Notes under the pieces: model-generated
Databases searched by the model: none
Seen by the model: only the letters and a program-made list of their open reading frames with translations
Told to the model about the DNA's origin: nothing
DNA from: an uncultured Hyphomicrobiales bacterium
Lineage (GTDB): Bacteria > Pseudomonadota > Alphaproteobacteria > Rhizobiales > Beijerinckiaceae
Reading direction: 5' to 3'
DNA: 64,000 bases
NCBI GenBank assembly: GCA_903861645.1
Contig: CAIOVE010000019.1
Coordinates: 1 to 64,000, forward strand
Translations under genes and position numbers: made by a program
In this document: positions 1 through 8,463 of the stretch, in pieces
How the letters are laid out: every line of letters begins with the position of its first letter
How positions within the stretch are numbered: position 1 is the stretch's first letter

Positions 1-67
1 CGGTCAAGTCGCTGGGATAGCGCAAACGGCTTCGATCATAACGCGCGCGATTTTCGTTGGTCCACAT
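1..67 (-). CDS. IS5-family transposase, first 22 codons
   Basis: Reading the minus strand from the ATG at 67 gives MWTNENRARYDRSRLRYP followed by SDLT. This is the typical opening of IS5-family transposases in alphaproteobacteria, which start with a short polar stretch, a YDR/YER pair and LRYPSDLT before the helix-turn-helix region. The DDE catalytic domain is beyond the window, so integrity cannot be judged. The element sits at the broken 5' side of fliI and may have caused that truncation. Confidence 0.75.
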   Translation of the reverse strand, partial: MWTNENRARYDRSRLRYPSDLT

Positions 68-160
68 CAGCGACCCCTCCGAATCAGGTCGCCTCTCTTA
101 AATCACAAACGATTCATTCGATTCAAGAACTCATCGGACAGACACTAAGCAATTCACTCG
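1..160 (-). mobile_element. End of an IS5-family insertion sequence (rest lies outside the window)
   Basis: The transposase N-terminus is encoded on the minus strand from base 67 towards the window edge, so bases 68 to about 160 should be the leader and terminal end of the element. Recognisable fliI sequence begins at about 164, so the junction lies between 68 and 163. Only one end is visible, so the terminal inverted repeat and target duplication cannot be assigned. Confidence 0.7.
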
Positions 161-163
161 TCG

Positions 164-478
164 CCAGCGGTCAACATCCTTTCGTCGATTTCGCGTCTCG
201 CCCACCTTGTCTGGACGCCCGATCAACGCGCCCTGGTCACGCGGCTGAAAGCCATTATCGCCCGCTACGAGGAGACTCGTGATTTACGGATGATTGGCGG
301 CTACACGCAGGGCAGTGACATGCTGCTCGATCAGGCGGTTCGCATCGTGCCGCGCATCTATGAATCACTCGCGCAATCGTTGAATTCGGCGGCTAGCAGC
401 GACGCGTTTCTCGAGCTCGCGGCGACGTTGCGCGCGGAGCTACGGGAAGGCGAGGGGCGGACGGCGATTTCGACATGA
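164..478 (+). pseudogene. fliI: fliI remnant: C-terminal ~104 residues of the flagellar export ATPase
   Basis: The frame ending at the TGA at 476-478 reads PAVNILSSISRLA, then an arginine-rich helix with YEETRDLRMIGGY, then LDQAVRIVPRIYESL. This is the conserved C-terminal region of FliI, the ATPase of the flagellar type III export apparatus. The Walker A and B regions are missing: in-frame homology stops at about 164, an in-frame TAA lies at 146-148, and IS5 sequence lies upstream. The stop overlaps the next start as ATGA (475-478), as in an intact operon. The 5' part may lie beyond the insertion. An ATG at 290 could give a 62-residue peptide, but nothing suggests that it functions. Confidence 0.72.
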
Positions 479-1140
479 CAAAGAGCATTTCGTCGGGAGA
501 TACCCGCGCCAGCGATAGCTCTCTCGCACACAATGCGCGATGGTCCCGGCTCGGCGAAGCGTATGCAAAATCGCGAAGCCCGCTGACCACGCCATTGGCC
601 GTGGAACGCGGGCTTGCCTCGCTTGGCGTGTTCTGCGCTTGCGCGTCGGTTGTTTTCGCTGGCTATATGCTTGAATCCCGTGGTGACGCCGTTCGCCTGA
701 ACGGGCTGGCCCATCTCGGCATTTTCGCCATGCCAAAGTCGCGGCCCGACGCCCTGAAAGCAGTTCCAATCGGGGGCACCTCCGTTGCTTCCCGCCCCGA
801 CGCCGTTGACATGTCGCCAACCGGAGCCATCGCGAAGGCGAGCGGCGACAAGATTCCCGGGCCTGAAACGCCACGCGCGCCGCGCTATACTGTCGTCTCC
901 ATTGCCGGACAACGCGCCTGGCTCAGGAGTGAAAGCGGCTTCGTTCAATATGGCGTGGGCGACTACGCGCCGGGCCTTGGACGAATAAGCGCGATTCAAG
1001 GCGCGGGAAGCCGCGGGCGTGTTGTGACAAGCGGGGGCGCCCTCTTGGCGACGGGTAACGACGACGCCGGCCGGACCGACCCGAAAGGGCGGCTTTTTGA
1101 TGCACGACCCATGATTTTCGACGAACGCCAGGCGCCGTGA
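475..1140 (+). CDS. Membrane-anchored protein of unknown function, coupled to fliI
   Basis: This 221-residue protein starts in an ATGA overlap with the fliI remnant, so it probably belonged to a flagellar operon. I do not recognise a family with confidence. One hydrophobic segment lies at about residues 47-63, after a polar cytoplasmic N-terminus. A low-complexity Ala/Pro/Ser linker follows, then a C-terminal domain containing YTVVSIAGQRAWLR and GDYAPGLGRISAI. That arrangement suggests a bitopic protein with a small periplasmic beta-rich domain, superficially like PilP-type or secretion-associated anchors. The last codons overlap a possible GTG start of the next gene. A role in flagellar export is inferred only from position. 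Confidence 0.5.
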   Translation: MTKSISSGDTRASDSSLAHNARWSRLGEAYAKSRSPLTTPLAVERGLASLGVFCACASVVFAGYMLESRGDAVRLNGLAHLGIFAMPKSRPDALKAVPIGGTSVASRPDAVDMSPTGAIAKASGDKIPGPETPRAPRYTVVSIAGQRAWLRSESGFVQYGVGDYAPGLGRISAIQGAGSRGRVVTSGGALLATGNDDAGRTDPKGRLFDARPMIFDERQAP

Positions 1141-2552
1141 AAAACCATTCGGCATGTTACACATGCTTCATGGCATTGAATCCGACTCAAGCAACTGGCG
1201 ACGACGCCACGCCTGAACCCAGGTTTCTGGGCCACCCGATCGGGTTGTCCTTCCTGTTCGCGACGGAAATGTGGGAGCGATTTTCCTATTACGGCATGCG
1301 CGCGCTTTTGGTTCTTTATATGGTCGACTATCTGCTTCGGCCAGAGCGCGCGGGAGAGGTCATGGGTCTTGCTGCCCTGCGCGCGGGCTTCGAGACTCTC
1401 TCCGGACCGATCGACGTTCAGCCCCTCGCCTCGCGTATTTATGGCCTGTACAGCGGCCTTGTTTATCTCACGCCCGTTATCGGCGGCGCGCTGGCGGACC
1501 GGTGGCTGGGTCGACGTCGAACCGTGGCTGTCGGCGCGGCGTTGATGGTCGCCGGCCATTTCCTGATGGCCTCGGAGCGCTTCTTTCTACTGGCCTTGCT
1601 GCTGCTGATTCTTGGCAACGGCGCCTTCAAGCCCAACATCGTCACGCAAGTCGGCGGCCTCTACGCCAATGGGGACGCGCGGCGTGATCGCGCCTATTCG
1701 ATATTCTACGTGGGCATCAACATAGGCGCGTTTTTTTCTCCGCTGGTCTGCGGCACGCTCGGCGAGGCGCTCGGCTGGCATTACGGGTTCGCCAGCGCCG
1801 GCATTGGCATGCTGATCGGGCTCGTCATCTATTCGCTTGGCCTTTCGCGATTGCCGCCCGACGCCATCTTGTCCAGCGCGCGGACGACGCCACGCGATTC
1901 CGCCGGCGCGAAACCCGCCCTGCTTGGCCTTGCATTGCTGTTCATACCCTCCGCCCTCTTCTGGGCCGCGTACGAGCAACAGGGCAATACCATCGCGCTC
2001 TGGGCCGAGCATGCGACAGACAGGTCCATAAATCTGCTTTTCTGGCGCGGTGAAATTCCGGTCACCTGGTTTCAGGCGTTCAACCCGCTGATGATCTTCC
2101 TGTTCACGCCACCGCTGGTCGCCTGGTGGGCGCGGCGGGCGCGGTCGTCGCGCGAGCCCGCGACGGTCGACAAGCTGACCCTTGGATGTTTCGGGTTGTC
2201 TCTGGCCTATCTGGTATTGGCCACAGCCGCCTGGAGCACGGGGGGCGTGGGCGCGAGCTGGCTTTGGCTGCTCGCCTATTTTGTCGTCATCACGATCGCC
2301 GAACTTTACTTTTCTCCCATCGGCTTGTCGCTCGTCGCGTCGATGGCGCCCGAGGGTTCGAAGTCGCTGATCATGGGAGTCTGGATGATGACCAGTTTCG
2401 TTGGCAATTTCAGCGCGGGATGGCTGGGCGGCTACTGGTCGAGCCTGTCCAGCCAAAACTTCTTCCTGCTGGTCGCGAGCATCGCCGCGATCGCCGGCCT
2501 CATGCTTGGAGCGGCGCGGCGGCCGCTCCAGGTCTTGCTTTCTCGGGGATGA
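1137..2552 (+). CDS. POT (PTR2) family proton-coupled peptide transporter
   Basis: A 471-residue integral membrane protein of the proton-dependent oligopeptide transporter family, which imports di- and tripeptides with protons across the inner membrane. The first helix carries the ExxERFxYYG signature as EMWERFSYYGMRA, and FYVGINIGAFFSPLVCG matches the PTR2 signature. Length is normal for a bacterial 12-14 helix POT protein. The GTG at 1137 overlaps the upstream TGA (GTGA). An in-frame ATG at 1170 is a plausible alternative that trims an unusual Cys-containing leader; neither has a clear ribosome binding site. It ends directly against the convergent amidohydrolase gene. Confidence 0.85.
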   Translation: MKNHSACYTCFMALNPTQATGDDATPEPRFLGHPIGLSFLFATEMWERFSYYGMRALLVLYMVDYLLRPERAGEVMGLAALRAGFETLSGPIDVQPLASRIYGLYSGLVYLTPVIGGALADRWLGRRRTVAVGAALMVAGHFLMASERFFLLALLLLILGNGAFKPNIVTQVGGLYANGDARRDRAYSIFYVGINIGAFFSPLVCGTLGEALGWHYGFASAGIGMLIGLVIYSLGLSRLPPDAILSSARTTPRDSAGAKPALLGLALLFIPSALFWAAYEQQGNTIALWAEHATDRSINLLFWRGEIPVTWFQAFNPLMIFLFTPPLVAWWARRARSSREPATVDKLTLGCFGLSLAYLVLATAAWSTGGVGASWLWLLAYFVVITIAELYFSPIGLSLVASMAPEGSKSLIMGVWMMTSFVGNFSAGWLGGYWSSLSSQNFFLLVASIAAIAGLMLGAARRPLQVLLSRG

Positions 2553-3557
2553 TCAGGCGGCGGAGGGCTTCAGCCCGAGCAACCGGTCAGCGTTGCCATG
2601 GGCGATTTTTTCGCGGTCCGCCGGCGCGACCTGAAGCGCGTCAAGGAACTTTCGCGCGGCGGCGTTCGAGCTGAAGGGATAGTCGACCGAGAACATGATG
2701 CGATCGGCGCCAAACGTTTGCAGCAGCAGCAGGAAGGACGGAAGGTTATAGAACCCACTCGTTGTCACATGCACCTGATCGAGGATGGTCTGGCTGACGC
2801 TGCGGCGATGAAACTTCGGCGTCGTATGCGCGAAAGTCTCGTCGAATCGATCCAGCATCGCTGGCAGCCCCTCGCCCTGATGGCCGATGATGATCTTGAG
2901 GTTGGGATGACGATCGAGCGCACCCGAGAGGGCGAGGCGAACGACATGCACCGCGGTTTCGGCGTGCCAACCCCAACCCGCGCGCGCGAAAATCGCGGGA
3001 ATCGGACCGCTCAGCTTGTCGTAATAGGCGTCGCGAACAGCCTTGGGGGGAATGCCCGGATGAATATATATCGGCTTATCAAGCGCCTCCGCCCGGGCGA
3101 GCAATGGTTCAAATGACGGATCGTCGAGGAACAGGCCGTTCGTGGTTCCATTGACCATGCAGCCGTGGAAGCCAAACTTTGTGACACAACGCTCAAGCTC
3201 CTCGGCGGCCGCTTCCGGCGCGGTCAAGGGCAGATGTGCGAAACCGGCGTAACGGTTGGGCTGCCTGGCGATCTCGTCCGCCAGCCGGTCGTTCATCTCG
3301 CGCGCAAGCGAGGGCCCTTCCGAGGGGGGCAGCAAATCGGCGCCGGGTCCCGACGGCGCCAGCACCTGCAGGCTGATGCCAGCCTCATCCATGGACGCCA
3401 GCCGCGCCGCTCCGAAATCCATGAGTCTGTGGTCGACATCGGGTCGAACGGAAGGCGCGTCCGGATGGGGATAGCCGCGCTGGACGACGACGGCCGGATC
3501 GATACGAGCCGCGAGATCCGGGAATGTATAGTGTTCTTCTAGAGCGACAATGCGCAT
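2553..3557 (-). CDS. Amidohydrolase-superfamily (de)carboxylase, gamma-resorcylate decarboxylase-like
   Basis: A 334-residue metal-dependent TIM-barrel enzyme of the amidohydrolase_2 (ACMSD) family. The N-terminal LEEHY (E8, H9), IYIHPG (H166), IIGHQGEG (H226) and FSVDYPF (D292) correspond to the metal ligands and catalytic aspartate seen in 2,6-dihydroxybenzoate and 5-carboxyvanillate decarboxylases. A non-oxidative aromatic acid decarboxylase is therefore likely; a simple hydrolase cannot be excluded. The next gene on the same strand, upstream, encodes a Bug-type binding protein 93 bases away, which fits uptake and breakdown of an organic acid. Confidence 0.78.
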   Translation of the reverse strand: MRIVALEEHYTFPDLAARIDPAVVVQRGYPHPDAPSVRPDVDHRLMDFGAARLASMDEAGISLQVLAPSGPGADLLPPSEGPSLAREMNDRLADEIARQPNRYAGFAHLPLTAPEAAAEELERCVTKFGFHGCMVNGTTNGLFLDDPSFEPLLARAEALDKPIYIHPGIPPKAVRDAYYDKLSGPIPAIFARAGWGWHAETAVHVVRLALSGALDRHPNLKIIIGHQGEGLPAMLDRFDETFAHTTPKFHRRSVSQTILDQVHVTTSGFYNLPSFLLLLQTFGADRIMFSVDYPFSSNAAARKFLDALQVAPADREKIAHGNADRLLGLKPSAA

Positions 3558-3650
3558 GATCCACCCTTGCTTGCGTCGCGCGATCGCGCCGCGCCGATTG
3601 AGGCAATTAACAAAGCACGGAAGCGTCCACGAGACCAGTCGTGCGTCGGG

Positions 3651-4643
3651 TCAAGGCTCGATGCCCGCGGCCTTCACCGCCGCCTGATAGAGCGGCTGCT
3701 CGCCCTTGATGATGGCGCTCAGTTCATCTGCCATCGCCTTGCCGGGATCGATGCCGAGATCGACGAGCTTCTTGCTGACCGCGGGAAAGTTCGCCGCCTC
3801 GACCGCGCTTTTCGCGAGCGCGTCGATGATGTCGCGGGGCGTGCCGGCGGGCGCCAGTAATCCATTCCAGGCTGGCAAGGAAAACCCGGGATAGCTCTCC
3901 GCCACCGTTGGCGTATCGGGCAGTTGAGCAACCCGCGCGGGCGTGCCAACCGCGATCAGCCTGACGAGGTCGCTCGATTTGTAGGGCAGCAATTCCGACG
4001 AGTTGCCGAAATACATCTGCACCTGCCCCGCCAGCAGATCAGCCATGGATTGCGAGCCGCCCTTGTAGGGGACGTGGGTCATGGTCAACCCGACGCGCGC
4101 GGCGAACAGCGCGCTGACGAGATGCCCCACGGTGCCGACCCCGCCAGAGGCGTAATTGACCTTGCCGGGGTTGGCTTTGACGTAGGCGATAAAGCCTTGC
4201 AGATCTGTCGCGGGAACGGAACGATGAATGCCGAGGATCGAGAATGATTGCCCAAAAACCGCTATGGGCGCGAAGTCCTTGAGCTGGTCGTAATTGATCT
4301 TCTGTATGAAGGGCAGAATCGAGAGTTGCGCCGTGGTTCCAAACAACAACGTGTAGCCATCCGCGGGTGAACGCGCGACATGTTGCGCGCCGAGCGCGCC
4401 GCCCGCGCCCGGGCGGTTTTCAACGATGAAGGGTTGCCCGAACTTTCTCTGCAATTCATCGGCGAGGATACGGGCCATGATATCCGTGTTGCCGCCAGCC
4501 GCGTATGGCACGATGACGGTGACCTGCTTGTCCGGCCACGCGGCCTCAGCGATCAGGGGCGTCAAGCCAATCATCACGCCGAGCAAACGACCAAGGATGG
4601 CCGTCCAAGCTCCAAGGTTCAGCAAAGCGCGACAGAGGCTCAT
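3651..4643 (-). CDS. Bug/TctC-family extracytoplasmic solute-binding protein
   Basis: A 330-residue periplasmic binding protein of the tripartite tricarboxylate transporter family. The signal peptide ends near AEA before AWPDKQVTVIVPYAAGG, and the family hallmarks PGAGG, SPADGYTLL and NYASGGVGT follow. Bug proteins capture carboxylic acids for a TctAB permease. No tctA or tctB occurs in this window, so this is an orphan receptor that may use a permease elsewhere. It lies between the amidohydrolase and a LysR gene, all on the minus strand, and may be co-transcribed with the amidohydrolase. Confidence 0.88.
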   Translation of the reverse strand: MSLCRALLNLGAWTAILGRLLGVMIGLTPLIAEAAWPDKQVTVIVPYAAGGNTDIMARILADELQRKFGQPFIVENRPGAGGALGAQHVARSPADGYTLLFGTTAQLSILPFIQKINYDQLKDFAPIAVFGQSFSILGIHRSVPATDLQGFIAYVKANPGKVNYASGGVGTVGHLVSALFAARVGLTMTHVPYKGGSQSMADLLAGQVQMYFGNSSELLPYKSSDLVRLIAVGTPARVAQLPDTPTVAESYPGFSLPAWNGLLAPAGTPRDIIDALAKSAVEAANFPAVSKKLVDLGIDPGKAMADELSAIIKGEQPLYQAAVKAAGIEP

Positions 4644-4706
4644 GCAATGGCTCCTTTGAGTTCATGATGCATGGATGGCGCCGAATTCACAATCCGGAAC
4701 AGACGA

Positions 4707-5576
4707 TCATCCGAGGCTTCGCATGATGTGATCGCCGAGTCGGGCGGCGGGCGGCGACAGCGGATCAGCTTGCAGAAGCGCGATTTCGGTGTCCCGGAGA
4801 CTCGGCCAAGGCTTGCCATCAAACACGCGCAAATCAGGCGGCGCCATCTCCCTTGGCAGAATCGTCGCGCCGAGACCCGCTTTCACGGCGGCGAGCGAGC
4901 CCGCCAACGATCCGCAAGTATAGGCAACCCGCCAGGGCCGGCGCGCGCGGTCAAGCGCGTCGATGGCGCGCCGCCTGTAAACGCAGGGATCGGGCGAAAC
5001 CACGAGAGGCAAGGGCTCCTCCCCGCGCCAGAAATCACGCTCGGCCGAAACCCAAACAAGCGGCTCGCGCCAAACGCGCGGCCCTTTCGCGTCGACCGAT
5101 CGCTCCCGCTTCACAAGCGCCAGGTCAAACGCCCCCGCCCGGAAACGATTGACGAGGTTCAGCGTCAGATCGCACGTCACTTCGAGCGCGATGGCGGGGT
5201 AGGCCTGGGAAAAGCGCGCCAACACCTCGGGCAAGCGCCGGGTGGCGAAATCCTCCGGCGCGCCCAGACGCACGACGCCCCGCATGTCAGGCTCGCGGGC
5301 GCGAGCGACGATTTCATCGTTGACGTCCAGCAATCGACGCGCGGATGGCAGAAACGCGTCGCCGGCTGGCGTCAGGGCGACCACGCGTGAATTCCTGGTC
5401 AGGAGTTTCTGGCCAAGCGCGTCCTCCAGACGCTGTATCTGCAATGAAATCGTCGATTGCTGGCGACCCATTCGGGCGGCCGCGCGCGTGAAATTACCAA
5501 GACTGGCGATCGTCACGAAGGTTCGAACCAGATCGATATCCAGATTGAGAGGCGCCCGCGGCATCGTTCCCATCAT
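4707..5576 (-). CDS. LysR-family transcriptional regulator
   Basis: A 289-residue regulator with the LysR winged helix-turn-helix at about residues 12-70 (TFVTIASLGNFTRAAARMG, then QSTISLQIQRLE) and a periplasmic-binding-protein-like effector domain. It is transcribed divergently from an SbtA-type bicarbonate transporter across an AT-rich region containing an inverted repeat, the classical arrangement for a LysR protein controlling its neighbour. Methionine codons at 5576, 5573 and 5564 could all be starts. It could instead control the Bug/amidohydrolase pair downstream on its own strand. Confidence 0.88.
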   Translation of the reverse strand: MMGTMPRAPLNLDIDLVRTFVTIASLGNFTRAAARMGRQQSTISLQIQRLEDALGQKLLTRNSRVVALTPAGDAFLPSARRLLDVNDEIVARAREPDMRGVVRLGAPEDFATRRLPEVLARFSQAYPAIALEVTCDLTLNLVNRFRAGAFDLALVKRERSVDAKGPRVWREPLVWVSAERDFWRGEEPLPLVVSPDPCVYRRRAIDALDRARRPWRVAYTCGSLAGSLAAVKAGLGATILPREMAPPDLRVFDGKPWPSLRDTEIALLQADPLSPPAARLGDHIMRSLG

Positions 5577-5584
5577 TCAATTTT

Positions 5585-5612
5585 ATTGATCATAGACCTC
5601 ATTATTATCAAT
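5585..5612. promoter_or_regulatory. Candidate LysR operator between the lysR and sbtA genes
   Basis: ATTGATCAT (5585-5593) and ATTATCAAT (5604-5612) are inverted arms matching at 8 of 9 positions, 10 bases apart, in an AT-rich island inside GC-rich DNA. A further ATTGAT half-site lies at 5619-5624. Size and position fit a LysR recognition site controlling both divergent genes. Binding is inferred. Confidence 0.5.
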
Positions 5613-5680
5613 TTTTCATTGATCGCAAGCGCGTGTACCGGTTCGCCCCGCAAATCCCCGCGTTCGCTAGGAGGACCAAA

Positions 5681-6652
5681 TTGGCCGTATTCGATCTCGC
5701 GACCACGAACCTTTTGTCGCCCATGGTTCTGTTCTTTATTCTGGGCCTTCTCGCCGCGTTGGCGCGATCCGACCTCGCCGTGCCGGACGCCGTCGCGCGC
5801 CTGCTATCGCTTTATCTGTTAATGTCGATCGGCTTCCGCGGCGGCGCTGAAGTTGCCCATAACGGCGTCACGGCGCAACTCGCCAGCGCGCTGGCCGCCG
5901 GCGCGCTCCTGTCCTTCGCCTTGCCTTTCATCGCCTATGGCGTCTTGCGGCTGGTCACCCGGCTTTCAGGCGTCGACGCGGCGGCGGTCGCCGCGCATTA
6001 CGGATCCATATCGGCGGTTACTTTCGCGGCGATCACGGGCGCGCTCGACCAGCTATCGATTGGCTACGAGGGGTACATGGCCGCGGTGGCCGCGGCGATG
6101 GAAACGCCCGCCATTTTCGCCGGACTCATGATCGCGCGGGGGCAATCGGTCGCCGACGGAAGGCGCGACGGCATGTTGCGCGATATCCTTTTCAACGGCT
6201 CGATCATCATGCTGCTTGGATCGTTCTGCATTGGAATGACCACGGGAGGGCGCGGCCTGACGATGCTCAAGCCGTTTTTGGTCGATCCGTACGCGGGATT
6301 TCTCTGCCTGTTCCTGCTCGACATGGGGTTGGTCGCCGGACGCGGGCTCGCCAAGGGCCGCGACTTGCTGACCATGCCCGTCGCGCTTTTCGGAATTGGA
6401 ATGCCGCTGATCGGCGCGACAATCGCCGCGTTGATCTCCATGGCGATCGGGCTCTCCATCGGCGGCGCCGCCGTCCTCATCACGCTCGCGGCATCCGCCT
6501 CCTACATCGCCGTTCCCGCCGCCATGCGAATTGCGCTGCCCGACGCCAATCCCGCCATCGCGCTGACCCTCTCGCTCGGCGTGACGTTTCCATTCAATCT
6601 GATTGTCGGCATTCCCGTTTATATATCCCTCGCGTCCAGGGTGGGTTCCTAG
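5681..6652 (+). CDS. SbtA-type sodium-dependent bicarbonate transporter family permease
   Basis: A polytopic inner-membrane protein of the SbtA (DUF897) family, which in cyanobacteria imports bicarbonate with sodium. The sequence opens with LLSPMVLFFILGLLAAL and continues with LLSLYLLMSIGFRGG, matching the family's first helices; about ten hydrophobic segments follow. I chose TTG 5681 because a perfect AGGAGG (5669-5674) precedes it by 6 bases. An upstream in-frame GTG at 5633 would add 16 residues without a comparable site. No SbtB-like PII partner is visible. The actual substrate in this organism is unknown; members outside cyanobacteria may move other anions. Confidence 0.8.
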   Translation: MAVFDLATTNLLSPMVLFFILGLLAALARSDLAVPDAVARLLSLYLLMSIGFRGGAEVAHNGVTAQLASALAAGALLSFALPFIAYGVLRLVTRLSGVDAAAVAAHYGSISAVTFAAITGALDQLSIGYEGYMAAVAAAMETPAIFAGLMIARGQSVADGRRDGMLRDILFNGSIIMLLGSFCIGMTTGGRGLTMLKPFLVDPYAGFLCLFLLDMGLVAGRGLAKGRDLLTMPVALFGIGMPLIGATIAALISMAIGLSIGGAAVLITLAASASYIAVPAAMRIALPDANPAIALTLSLGVTFPFNLIVGIPVYISLASRVGS

Positions 6653-6720
6653 ACGCGGGCCGTAACGTTCCGAGATATTCGCCCGACAAACACGCCCCCG
6701 CGCCCAACCGGTGTGCGAGC

Positions 6721-6770
6721 GTGGCTCTAATTAGGCGTTTCGTTCGATATTTAGGCATGGGAATAGCCAC
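6721..6770. promoter_or_regulatory. Repeats upstream of the peptide ABC transporter operon
   Basis: TTAGGC occurs at 6731-6736 and 6751-6756, exactly 20 bases (about two helical turns) apart. They are enclosed by GTGGCT (6721-6726) and AGCCAC (6765-6770), which are inverted copies. The array lies about 50-95 bases before the first gene of the operon and could bind a regulator. No function is shown. Confidence 0.3.
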
Positions 6771-6816
6771 GTTTGTCGCCATGCTCGCGTGATCGAAAAA
6801 GAGCGCGAGGGCAACC

Positions 6817-8430
6817 ATGGATCGCCGACGTTTCCTGCAGTCCACCTCGATCACGGCCGCTGGCCTTGTCGCGCCGACCGTGTTCACGCCCGCCAACGCG
6901 CAGGCGCGCGCGGAGACGCTTCTGATCGTTTCGGAAAGCGGTCCCAACAATCTCGATGTCATGGGCGTTGGAACAAACGTGCCCGGCTACGAAGCATCGT
7001 GGAATTGCTATGATCGATTGCTAACTCATGAGATGAAAACGCTGCCCGATGGCACGCAATATTACGAGCGCGACAAGATCAAGGGCGAGCTTGCCGAGGA
7101 TTTCACCGTTGGACCGATGTCGGCGACCTTCAAGTTGCGAAAGGACGCCACGTTTCACGATGGCGCGCCAGTTACCGCGAAGGACGTCAAATGGTCGCTC
7201 GATCGCGCGGTGACGGTCGGCGGTTTTCCAACCTTCCAGATGTCGGCTGGCTCGCTGACCAAGCCGGAACAGTTCGTCATAGTTGACGATCATACGGTCC
7301 GCGTCGACTTTATTCGCAAGGATCGACTGACGATCCCCGATCTCGCGGTGATCGTGCCGGCGATCATGAATTCCGAATTGTGCAAGAAAAACGCGACCGC
7401 GTCCGATCCCTGGGCGCTTGAATTCACCAAGCAGAACACGGCGGGCGGCGGCGCCTACAAGATCACGAAATGGACACCGGGAACCGAAGTTGTCTTCGAG
7501 CGCAACGAGACATGGGTTTGCGGCCCCTTGCCCAAGACAAAGCGCGTGATCTGGCGCATCGTGCCCTCGGCCGGCAATCGGCGCGCGCTGCTGGAGCGCG
7601 GCGACGCGGACATTTCCTTCGATCTGCCCAACAAGGATTTCGCGGAGATCAAGGCCGCGGGCAAGTTGAGCGTTGTGTCGACGCCCTATACGAATGGCAT
7701 CCAGTATCTCGGCATGAACGTCACGCGGCCGCCCTTCGATAATCCGAAGGTGCGGCAGGCGATCGCCTATGCCGTGCCCTATCAGAAAATCATGGATGCC
7801 GTGCTTTTTGGCCTGGCGAAGCCCATGTTTGGCGCGCCGGCGGACAAGGCCACGGAGGTTGCGTGGCCGCAGCCGCACAAGTTCAATACGGACATGGCCA
7901 AGGCGAAGGCCCTGCTGGTCGAGGCGGGCTATCCCGACGGCTTTGAAACAACGCTGTCGTTCGATCTCGGCTTCGCGGGAGTCAACGAACCGCTGTGCGT
8001 GCTCGTTCAGGAAAGCCTCGCGCAAATCGGCGTCAAGACGACCATCAACAAGGTGCCCGGCGCCAACTGGCGCACGGAACTCAACAAGAAGGAAATGCCG
8101 CTGTTCACCAATATCTTCTCGGGTTGGCTGAATTACCCCGAGTATTTTTTCTACTGGTGCTATCACGGCGCGAATTCGGTGTTCAACACATCGAGCTACC
8201 AATCAAAGCCCATGGACGCGTTCATCGAGGGCGCGCGCGACGCGGCGGCCTCGGGTGACGCCGCGACATATGACACTGATGTCAAGGGTTTCGTCGATCT
8301 CGCCTTCGCGGACATTCCGCGCATTCCGCTCTACCAGCCCTACATCAACATCGCGATGCAGAAGAATATCTCCGGTTATCAATACTGGTTCCATCGCAGG
8401 CTTGATTATCGGGCCTTCGTGAAGGCTTAG
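6817..8430 (+). CDS. ABC transporter substrate-binding protein, family 5 (peptide/opine/nickel type)
   Basis: A 537-residue periplasmic binding protein of the DppA/OppA (SBP_bac_5) family. The N-terminus MDRRRFLQ followed by a hydrophobic stretch to TPANAQA is a twin-arginine signal peptide, so export is probably by Tat. The core contains FKLRKDATFHDGAPVTAKDVKWS, a family landmark. It heads a four-gene operon with two permeases and a fused ATPase. Ligand identity (dipeptide, glutathione, opine or other) cannot be read from sequence. Confidence 0.9.
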   Translation: MDRRRFLQSTSITAAGLVAPTVFTPANAQARAETLLIVSESGPNNLDVMGVGTNVPGYEASWNCYDRLLTHEMKTLPDGTQYYERDKIKGELAEDFTVGPMSATFKLRKDATFHDGAPVTAKDVKWSLDRAVTVGGFPTFQMSAGSLTKPEQFVIVDDHTVRVDFIRKDRLTIPDLAVIVPAIMNSELCKKNATASDPWALEFTKQNTAGGGAYKITKWTPGTEVVFERNETWVCGPLPKTKRVIWRIVPSAGNRRALLERGDADISFDLPNKDFAEIKAAGKLSVVSTPYTNGIQYLGMNVTRPPFDNPKVRQAIAYAVPYQKIMDAVLFGLAKPMFGAPADKATEVAWPQPHKFNTDMAKAKALLVEAGYPDGFETTLSFDLGFAGVNEPLCVLVQESLAQIGVKTTINKVPGANWRTELNKKEMPLFTNIFSGWLNYPEYFFYWCYHGANSVFNTSSYQSKPMDAFIEGARDAAASGDAATYDTDVKGFVDLAFADIPRIPLYQPYINIAMQKNISGYQYWFHRRLDYRAFVKA

Positions 8431-8463
8431 AATCAACGATCGCAAGAGGAGCAAGCAAAGGCC

